From: Neonectria sp. B-13
Taxonomy: Eukaryota; Ascomycota; Sordariomycetes; Hypocreales; Nectriaceae
Direction: 5' to 3'
NCBI GenBank assembly: GCA_002682825.1
Contig: NOKP01000039.1
Coordinates: 186,001-250,000 of the forward strand
Length of the DNA: 64,000 nucleotides
Below the pieces are notes generated by a model. The model saw only the letters and a program-made list of their open reading frames with translations. It was not told the DNA's origin and did no database searches. Positions 56,567 through 64,000 of the stretch are shown here, one piece after another. Position 1 is the stretch's first letter. Each line of letters opens with the position of its first letter. Made by a program: the position numbers and the translations under genes.

Positions 56567-57220
56567 TTTGATTGTTCACATCGCCTACCGATTTTCTTTT
56601 TGTCGTTTTGTCCGTTGTTTTCCATTCTTCTTTCCAAGATAGAATGATCAAATTTTTGGGCCACACTGCCTTTCTTTTTTCACTAGAGAGAAGTTCATAA
56701 GTGTACTCCTTTCTTCTTTACCCATCGTACTGCGTTTTACCCAGGTTTCATATGTCTCTCGATATTTGTTGAACTTACCCTACAACTCAGGTCGATCAGA
56801 CGGCTGCCTGCCTGGAAAAGACTATTGGTACAGGTCACATGTTATATATGTGGTTCTTGTGCATGAATTCCTCGACATATGATATCATTAGAGGTTTGAC
56901 TAAAGAAATTTCGTGGTTTGTTCTTAGATTTACCAATTTGATAACGCCCGTGATAGCGAGGGGCTCAGCTTCTTTAACCTCCAACTGGTTCTTTGCCTCG
57001 GTTAAATATTAGAAAAATACCATTAGAACCAATACTCCATGGAAAAGTATGGGATCCCGCTTGATTCTCCCGAGGAACTAATGCCACCGAACCGACATCG
57101 ACATACAATGAACAGTATCGACGATACTTTCCCATCGCTTAGTCATCAACACCGATTTCTATCTCGCTGGTCACGCTTTAAAGTCAACCTCTCTCGCGAC
57201 AGTTCCCTCAAAATACAGGC
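56567..57220. other. Intergenic between tRNA-Ile and BCS1
   Basis: About 650 bp, AT-richer than the rest of the window. It contains the pol III terminator and the BCS1 promoter and leader. An upstream ATG at 57039 opens a frame that would overlap the BCS1 start out of frame if the transcript begins before it. Confidence 0.5.
56592..56601 (+). terminator. Pol III terminator of tRNA-Ile
   Basis: T runs of four (56592-56595) and five (56597-56601) begin about 26 nt after the discriminator base and should end RNA polymerase III transcription. Confidence 0.8.
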
Positions 57221-58618
57221 ATGTCGACGGAATCTGCCTCAGCGTCGGTGTTCAACATCAATGCCCTCTTCGAAAACCCGCTGTTTGCGGGTGGCATTGG
57301 CCTCGCTTCCCTCGGCGCAGTTGCAGCCTTCGCCCGCAAAGGCGCGATAGCGACCCTCGGAGCTGCCCGTCGTCGCCTGCTTGTCAATGTCGAAATCAGC
57401 AAGCAGGATCCCGCTTACCCGTGGGTGCTCGCATGGCTGTCACAGCCTCGCGAGAACCTAGGGTTTATTACCTCTCGCCTCACCCGAATCCACAACTTGT
57501 CGGTAATCACGACGACCGCATCGCGAACAGGCGCCAACGGACCAGCGCATGCGCATTTCTTCCTACAACCTGGCTATGGACGACATATTGTTAAGTTCGG
57601 CAGCGCATATATTGCCGTCAATCGAGAAAAGCACAACACGGCCAACATGAACACGGGCGAACCACACGAGATTGTTCAGATGACGACGCTCTGGGCACAC
57701 CGACACGTCTTCGAGGACGTTTTCAGCGAGGCGCACCGACTGGCAGCCAAGGCGAACGAAGGCAAGACGGTTGTATACTCGGCTCGAGGAATGGATTGGA
57801 TACCTCTGGGTGACCCCAGAAAGAAGCGACCGCTGGCTTCTGTGATCCTGGATGAAGGCGTCAAGGAGGCAGTCGTGGATGATGTGAAGGATTTCATGGA
57901 ACGCCAGCAGTGGTATGTCGACCGAGGAATCCCATACCGAAGAGGATACCTGCTGTTTGGCCCCCCTGGGAGTGGAAAGACATCCTTCATCCAGGCGCTG
58001 GCAGGAGAGCTCGACTTTAGTGTCGCCATGATCAACCTCAGTGAGATGGGGATGACGGACGACAAGCTGGCCTACCTGTTGACCAAGCTTCCCAAGAGGA
58101 GCCTCTTGCTCCTTGAGGATGCCGATGCCGCATTCATCAACCGCCGACAGCGAGAGTCCGATGGTTACAATGGCGCTACGGTGACCTTCTCTGGTCTTCT
58201 GAACGCCCTCGACGGAGTGGCCGCTGGAGAAGAGCGGATTGCATTCCTGACTACAAACCATATTGATCGTCTTGATCCCGCGCTGATCCGGCCTGGCCGA
58301 GTGGACCTGATGCTTCGCATTGGCGAGGCGACACGATTCCAAGCTGCGCGGATGTGGGATCGCTTCTACGGGGACGTGGATGAGGATCACTCCGGCCGAG
58401 AGCGCTTCCTTGCTCGACTGGATGAGTTGGGCTTGTTTGGAGAGGGACCCGACGGGAAGCCATCGCACAGACACACGAGCACGGCGGCGATCCAGGGACT
58501 TTTCCTGTTCAACAAGAACGAGATGAAGGGCGCCATCGACATGGCTGAAGGGTTGATCCCGAAGAAGTTCGAGGCTGGAGAGGCAGTCCCAGAGGGTGCG
58601 ATCAAGACTCCTGCGTGA
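57221..58618 (+). CDS. BCS1: Mitochondrial AAA chaperone BCS1
   Basis: A single exon of 465 aa, close to yeast Bcs1 (456). The protein translocates the folded Rieske iron-sulfur protein across the inner membrane during complex III assembly. An N-terminal hydrophobic helix (about 16-40, PLFAGGIGLASLGAVAAFA) is followed by a positively charged internal targeting region (ARRRL), as in the family. The BCS1-specific domain covers about 55-225 (PAYPWVLAWLS, GMDWIPLGDPRKKRPL, VILDEGV). The AAA domain has Walker A GPPGSGKT (about 247-254), Walker B LLLLEDADAAF (about 294-304), FLTTNHIDRLDPALIRPGR and the arginine fingers. All catalytic motifs are present. Confidence 0.96.
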   Translation: MSTESASASVFNINALFENPLFAGGIGLASLGAVAAFARKGAIATLGAARRRLLVNVEISKQDPAYPWVLAWLSQPRENLGFITSRLTRIHNLSVITTTASRTGANGPAHAHFFLQPGYGRHIVKFGSAYIAVNREKHNTANMNTGEPHEIVQMTTLWAHRHVFEDVFSEAHRLAAKANEGKTVVYSARGMDWIPLGDPRKKRPLASVILDEGVKEAVVDDVKDFMERQQWYVDRGIPYRRGYLLFGPPGSGKTSFIQALAGELDFSVAMINLSEMGMTDDKLAYLLTKLPKRSLLLLEDADAAFINRRQRESDGYNGATVTFSGLLNALDGVAAGEERIAFLTTNHIDRLDPALIRPGRVDLMLRIGEATRFQAARMWDRFYGDVDEDHSGRERFLARLDELGLFGEGPDGKPSHRHTSTAAIQGLFLFNKNEMKGAIDMAEGLIPKKFEAGEAVPEGAIKTPA

Positions 58619-59143
58619 GCAGGTTTAAGAGGACAGAGAAACGCTCTAGTCGCATGTGTATGCATGCCTTGGCTTCTCTATGCCAACTTACCTACCAATG
58701 TATAAAATGTACTACCACGCTCATGGTCATTTGGAGATACCCCTTCACGGGATGGATGGATACTTTATGTATGGAACAAGAAAAATGTACAATAGTAAAA
58801 TACAAAGGGCGATCAAGTCATGAATCACATAACCATCTGATATTTATGTGAAGCCTTAATTACCTAAACATATAGCCCCATCTTTTCGGATTTGGTGTTG
58901 CTGGTAGCGCAGCTCAAGCAAGGTAAAGCTGAAGAATAGTGGCGCAGCTAGACTGTTCTTGGCGGCTGGTGTGACTGCTGCTGCTGGTGCCTGTTAGCCT
59001 TCGTTTCACGCAGACAACATAAACGGGCGCGGGCATGACTGGACAGAAAGGGAGAGAAGACATCCTGAACCAGCGTTCATTATTCATACGAATTCGTTTC
59101 AAATACTCTCCCAAGTTTATGAGAACGCAGAATCATTCTCTCC
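58619..59143. other. Intergenic between BCS1 and the PARG gene
   Basis: About 525 bp between two plus-strand genes, with the BCS1 3' UTR and a short promoter. Nothing further seen. Confidence 0.5.
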
Positions 59144-60196
59144 ATGGCGTCACCATCCGACCAACGAACGCTAGATAGCTGGCTCTCCAGGAAACCATCA
59201 TCCAGACCCTCTGCCCCCGCGCCGTCTTCATCTGAGAACCTAGCATCATCATCATCATCTGCTGCTGCAGTTGCAGTACCTGCCTCACAGCCGTCACACA
59301 ACTCAGCTTCGTCGCGAAACAGACACAAGGGCAGCTTCAGGCGCGGCGCCGAACTCGCTGCCGTGGCTAAGGAGACTCGCACGGTTCTGCCCGACATCCT
59401 CCAGGAGTTGCCCGACGTACACGCCAGCAGGTCCGAAGCCCTCTACGATGACTCGCTCCCGCGGTTAAAAGCTGTGGATTGCCCTAAGCGGACGCCCTCG
59501 AAGAAGACGGCCATCAAGATTATCAACGATGACACCTGGAACACCGCCATCACGCTCGCGGCCTCCAAAACCCCGGCATCTGGTCGGGTCGCTGTGCTGA
59601 ATATGGCCAGTAATATCAGCCCAGGTGGAGGATGGTTGAAAGGTGCGCTTGCCCAGGAGGAGGCCCTCTGCTACCGCAGCTCGCTCTATCTGTCTCTGCA
59701 CCGACGATATTACCCTTGGAAGCAGCGCATGGGCATCTACACCGCAGACGTGGTCATTATCCGTTCCGACCAGGACTCAGGACACAAGCTCCTCATGCCA
59801 GACGTCAACGTCGAAGACCTCCCCATCATGAGCGTGCTGAGCATCGCGGGCCTGCGCAGGCCGCCAGTCGACAACATCACCCTCGACACGGGCAGCGGCA
59901 TCGTCCAAAAGATGGTTTACTCGCGGCCTTCGGATCGAGAGCTCACCAAGACCAAGATGCGGCTGTGCCTGAGGATGGCGGCGCAGCGGGACCACGGGTT
60001 GCTCGTTCTGGGCGCACTCGGGTGCGGAGCGTTCAGGAACCCCCCAAGGGAGGTGGCCAACTGCTGGCTGGAGGTGCTCAAGGAGACCGAGTTCGCGGGT
60101 GGGTGGTGGGAGGAAGTGTGGTTTGCGGTGTTTGATCGCAGGAATGAAGGGAACTTTGAGATCTTTGAGGAGGTTCTTGGAGATGTCGAGGTATGA
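59144..60196 (+). CDS. Microbial-type poly(ADP-ribose) glycohydrolase (macrodomain fold)
   Basis: A single exon of 350 aa. The catalytic domain shows the PARG signature GGG-(7 residues)-QEE within ISPGGGWLKGALAQEEALCY (about 159-172), preceded by VAVLNMASN and followed by RSSLYLSL, matching the bacterial/fungal PARG_cat group (TIGR02452-like). It would remove ADP-ribose chains made by PARP after DNA damage. The first about 75 residues are Ser/Pro/Ala-rich and disordered, and begin with QRTLDSWL (residues 7-14), which resembles a PCNA-interacting (PIP) box followed by basic RK. A second conserved block, VLGALGCGAFRNPP, near residue 290 is typical of the macrodomain fold. The catalytic Glu pair is intact. 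Confidence 0.9.
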   Translation: MASPSDQRTLDSWLSRKPSSRPSAPAPSSSENLASSSSSAAAVAVPASQPSHNSASSRNRHKGSFRRGAELAAVAKETRTVLPDILQELPDVHASRSEALYDDSLPRLKAVDCPKRTPSKKTAIKIINDDTWNTAITLAASKTPASGRVAVLNMASNISPGGGWLKGALAQEEALCYRSSLYLSLHRRYYPWKQRMGIYTADVVIIRSDQDSGHKLLMPDVNVEDLPIMSVLSIAGLRRPPVDNITLDTGSGIVQKMVYSRPSDRELTKTKMRLCLRMAAQRDHGLLVLGALGCGAFRNPPREVANCWLEVLKETEFAGGWWEEVWFAVFDRRNEGNFEIFEEVLGDVEV

Positions 60197-61956
60197 GTTT
60201 TGGGTGTGATGAACAGGATGAGATGATGAAGAGTGTCATGGTCATCGATGAACAGCTGGACGATTCAATGAATCTTTTTACGAGTTCGAGTTATGGAAGA
60301 CGTAGTCTGGGATGGAATGCATATTGTCTTGTCGCCTACCACTTACCTATGCAGTACTTGTCTTTGTGACTTGGCGAGTTGAGGGCAATACGTGTATAGA
60401 CCAACGCATGGGGAGAGACGGTGAATCCTACCACAACCAAGAAACAGCCCTACATAGTAGATGATCAGCACTGCAAACTGATATTCCATTTGCACACTGG
60501 GATTGGTTCCTGGCAGGTGCGTCAAATCCAGGGACCATTCAGGGACCGGCCCCACGGGCGGATGGATGACGGCGGGCACGGAGCGCCGATGGCCCGGTTG
60601 GGCTTTTGAGGAGGACTGGGGAGAGGGGAGTGTGGAGAGTGAAGCGGTCGTAAGGTGGCCCGGGCTGTGAATAAACCGGACGTGGGTGTGTCGAGGAGTA
60701 TTCGTATGTTCACATCTTTACTTGGAAATATCATTAATTGAGACTCTCGCTGTCGAGCTCTGAGAAAGCAAAGGCGACACCCCGGGACACGGGCGGTCGG
60801 CATGGATGTCTAATTGGATGCCACAGCCAAACTACAGCAAGCCATGACCAATATCGCCATGGCCACTTGTCTCTCGCCATCCGGCGGAAGATGGCATAAT
60901 CCGATCCAACACCAAACTATGACCACACAATACCCAACTTGCTGGGACTCGCCTATTCCCGTCTTCAGATGCGCAAGGTTTTGAAGGTCAAGCAAGGGTT
61001 GTTCGTGGAATCCACAGCTCGGCAACCATGTCTTGCGTCTTGCGTTAGAGCCCCCCACTGTTTGGCTGTTTGCGAACCCTTTTTTCTTTTTTTTGCCTCG
61101 TCTTCTTCGTTCCAGATTCGGCGATGTCGTGATGGGCATTGACTATGGCGTACTCGGGCCCTGGGATTCTGGCCCATGGCGACAGGTCAATGGCTGATTC
61201 ATGGCTCATTCAGTGGCTCAGTTACATCACATGGGAAGAAACGACGAAGCCACAATATGCACGGCGATCTTTGGTGTGATGTGGTAGTGTGGGGGTGTTC
61301 ATCCGAAGGGACGACCAGCCTTGAGATACCAGTAGGTGTTGTGTTTGCAGGTAAAGAGGGGGGATTTACAGCATTCAGTCGGCTAATTACAGTGTATATT
61401 CGTACACCCATCCCACTGGAGCTGACCGTCCTCGGGTTTGGACATGGCAGTCAATAATATGCCATGCGCTCAATAACCCCTGCGAAGCACCTAGACTGCA
61501 GGGTGTTGGTTCTAAACATCTAGTCTAAGTTATCCCCCGACAGTCCAGATCTAGGCAAACTCGGGCAATATATGGGGGGTTACGGGGGTTTACACCGGGG
61601 ATGGTGAGACTTAGAGGGGCCGATCCTTGGTTTTTGCAGCCTCTGCAGCTCTTGCAGCCTCTGCATCCTTTGCCTCTGCCTGCGTTGCGTTAGTCAGGCG
61701 GAGCCAGTGATGCCATTGTTGATCCCCGACGCCTCCCAAGTTTATCTCGACCTACTTTTCTTTCTTTTTTCCCCCTTCTCAATCCCATCATCATACATCC
61801 TGCTGCTTTGGTTTGATATAGGCCCACACTGGCCCAGTTGTGCATGCCCTGTTTTGACGTTCGCCGTTTCGACCTTTTCCTCCTCCCTGGCTGAAGCAGC
61901 AACCAGCATTGTTATTGTTATTATTGCGTTAGGATTTGCTGCAACATCCAGCCACA
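60197..61956. other. Intergenic upstream of the permease gene
   Basis: About 1.76 kb with no recognised gene. It includes imperfect GCAGCCTCT-type repeats near 61638-61680 and a pyrimidine-rich leader before 61957. Frames are short and biased. Confidence 0.5.
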
Positions 61957-63851
61957 ATGTCTCCTATCAAAGATCCGCAGCTCGTCGCCGCCGACAGCCC
62001 GGTCGACTACGAGTCCGGCTCGCACCGCTTGGATTCCGGCGATGACAGCGCCGTCGACCCTGATTCTGGTGTCAAGAGAGGTCTCAAGAACCGCCATTTG
62101 TCCATGATGGCTCTTGCTGGTATTATCGGACCCGGCTTGCTCGTTGGCGCCGGTGGCGCGCTCAACAGCGGAGGTCCAGCCTCATTGCTCATTGGATTTG
62201 GAGTCATTGGTAAGTCTAGTTGGGAAAACGGGCGAGGATTCGGTTCATCAAGAGGGGCAACGCTGTGGGAAGTGTGAGATGTTATGTTGGTTATGGCAGC
62301 CTCACAACATGACGTCCTACGAGATAAGACGAAATGTAGATGGCATCGCTTCTCACGCCTTCACAAACACCACACTTGTCAATTTTCAGCAGAAGCTAAC
62401 CCTCAAAAATCAGGTATCATCGCTTTCTCAATTATGCAGTCCCTCGGCGAGGTAACAACCCTCTACCCCGGTGGAGGGTCATTCATCTCCCTTGCCGAGC
62501 GCATGGTCGACAAGTCCTTCTCCGTCGCCGTCGGCTGGAACTATTTCCTGATCTGGGGCGCGGTACTTGCAAACGAATACAATGTTATTTGCAGTATCAT
62601 GACTTACTGGGGCCCTGTCGTGCCGCTCTGGGGCTACTTCCTGATCTTCTGGACCGTCTTCATGGGCTTTCAACTCCTTGGCATTGAGGCTTTCGGCGAG
62701 GCCGAGTTCTGGCTGGCCCTTATCAAGCTACTGGGACTGACTGCTTATTTCGTCTTCTCTATTGTCTATGCTGCTGGCGGTCTCGTTGGTCAGGACAAAC
62801 CCCTCGGGTTTACGTATTGGAAGGATCCTGGAGCCTTTAACGGGAACGGCTTCCGCGGCGTTGCCACTGTCTTCGTCTTCTGCTCGACCTTCTACTCTGG
62901 CGTTGAGTCCATAGCCATCGCCGCTACCGAGACGCGTAACCCTGGCACTGCCATTCCCCAGGCTATTCGTCAGGTCTTCTGGCGCATCATCTTCGTCTAC
63001 ATGGGATCCGCTTTCTTCTTCGGACTCACCTGTCCCGCGAATGCTGACGGACTCGTCAACGGCGGATCCAAGGCTTTGAAGAGCCCCATGACCATTGCCA
63101 TCCAGACTGCTGGCTGGGAGGGAGGTGAGTACTCGCGAAATGCAGTCGCCACGTTCAGCAAAGACTCTAGACTAATCGGTTTCCAGGTGTCCATCTTATC
63201 AATGCCTTTATTCTTATCACCTGCTTGTCTGCCATCAACTCCTCCATCTACATCGGCTCACGAACCGTCTTGTACATGGCACAGTCTGGAAAGGCCCCCA
63301 GCATCTTTGGTCGGACCAACAAGAGAGGTGTTCCCATCTGGGCGATCCTCTTCACCAACGCCGTCGGCGCCATCTCCATGATGAACGTTTCTACCGGCGC
63401 CTCAAAAGCCTACAGCTATATTGTCAACCTCTCTGGTGTGAGCGCGTTCCTCGTCTGGGGTAGCATCAGCCTCATCCACATCCGCTTCCGACGCGCCTGG
63501 ATTGCCCAGGGCCGAAGCATCAGTGAGCTGCCCTACAAGGCTCTCTGGTACCCCGGCCTCTCGTACGTTGGACTTGGAGCCTGTATTTTTCTGGCTCTGG
63601 TTCAGGGATGGACCACGCTGTCTCCCTTCAACGCCGGAAACTTTGTCGATGCGTACATCCTCATTCCCCTGTTTGGAATTATCTACGTGATTAGCAAGGT
63701 GTACTGGCGAGGCAGCGACCCTCTCAAGCGTAGTTGGTCCATCGATCTCGACAGTGGCAGGAGAACGGATCTAGATTCGAAGGGTACTGTGGCTATGGGC
63801 GAGGTACCGGGCCAGACGACCATTTGGCAGAAGCTGCTGAAGTCCTTCTGA
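61957..63851 (+). CDS. Amino-acid permease of the yeast (YAT) family
   Basis: Exons 61957-62209, 62414-63124 and 63187-63851 join to 542 aa. An integral plasma-membrane protein with about 12 predicted helices that co-transports amino acids with protons. The cytosolic N-terminus is acidic and leads into RGLKNRHLSMMALAGIIGPG, the family entry motif. The core contains SLGEVTTLYPGGGSFISLAE, WNYFLIWGAVLANEYN, FCSTFYSGVESIAIAATETR (the glutamate-rich TM loop typical of AAPs), AINSSIYIGSRTVLYMAQ and ASKAYSYIVNLSGVSAFLVW. The first intron is 204 nt, long for this genome, with a GCTAAC branch before the acceptor. Substrate range cannot be read from sequence; general, basic or proline permease are all possible. 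Confidence 0.94.
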
Positions 63852-64000
63852 GCGGGTCTTTTCTTTCTTTTGGACGAGCACGTTGGATTAATGTTTCAGG
63901 ACCACACGGCGATCCTAATATTACGGCTTAATGATGACGCACACGACAGTACTCATGGGCGTACAGTCAGGGAGCGACAGGGCTTTGCGAAGTTGTCAGA

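Overview
This window is nuclear DNA of a filamentous ascomycete (Pezizomycotina), most likely a sordariomycete. The evidence is dense genes broken by many 50-65 nt introns (GTAAGT/GTATGT-type donors, CTAAC/CTGAC branch sites, AG acceptors), a close match to the Neurospora H3K9 methyltransferase DIM-5, a HET-domain gene, a STAND-type N-terminal domain fused to ankyrin repeats, and a tRNA gene with an intron next to its anticodon. I see no bacterial, phage or transposon gene, no CRISPR array and no rDNA. I rebuilt the exon structures by hand; each was checked for splice dinucleotides and for an open frame across the joined exons.

Left part (1-14.2 kb): the 5' end of a putative secreted protein at the edge; the proteasome ATPase RPT5, divergent from mitochondrial ribosomal protein uL10m; a small three-helix membrane protein; the tRNA ligase TRL1; a small ankyrin protein whose stop lies 4 nt from the stop of the RNase P subunit RPP40; and the tRNA methyltransferase TRM11, divergent from RPP40. 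Three of these genes act in tRNA maturation, and an intron-containing tRNA-Ile(AAT) lies at 56.5 kb.

Middle part (14.2-36.6 kb): the GID E3 ligase substrate receptor GID4/VID24; the exon-junction protein Mago nashi; beta-COP (SEC26); a putatively N-myristoylated UBTD-type ubiquitin-like protein whose first coding exon is only the ATG; the DIM-5 type methyltransferase; an orphan 387-residue protein; a HET-domain gene; a 3.6 kb stretch with no recognisable gene; a small one-helix protein; and a BTB/POZ gene interrupted by an in-frame TGA. The 25-36 kb stretch is the accessory-looking part of the window.

Right part (36.6-64 kb): a PCI/CSN8-type protein, a sphingoid long-chain-base kinase, the NatA auxiliary subunit NAA15, the mitochondrial intermembrane-space protein MIX23, a large ankyrin protein with a STAND-type N-terminal domain and a GC-AG intron, a KES1-type oxysterol-binding protein, class II fructose-bisphosphate aldolase, tRNA-Ile, the BCS1 chaperone, a microbial-type poly(ADP-ribose) glycohydrolase with a PIP-box-like N-terminus, and an amino-acid permease.

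Most of the window is conserved housekeeping content. I did not find a clearly new multi-gene system. The observations most worth checking are the orphan gene between dim-5 and the HET gene, the empty 30.3-33.9 kb stretch, the interrupted BTB gene, the PARG N-terminal motif, a possible second (mitochondrial) start of the tRNA ligase, and several unusual splice arrangements.
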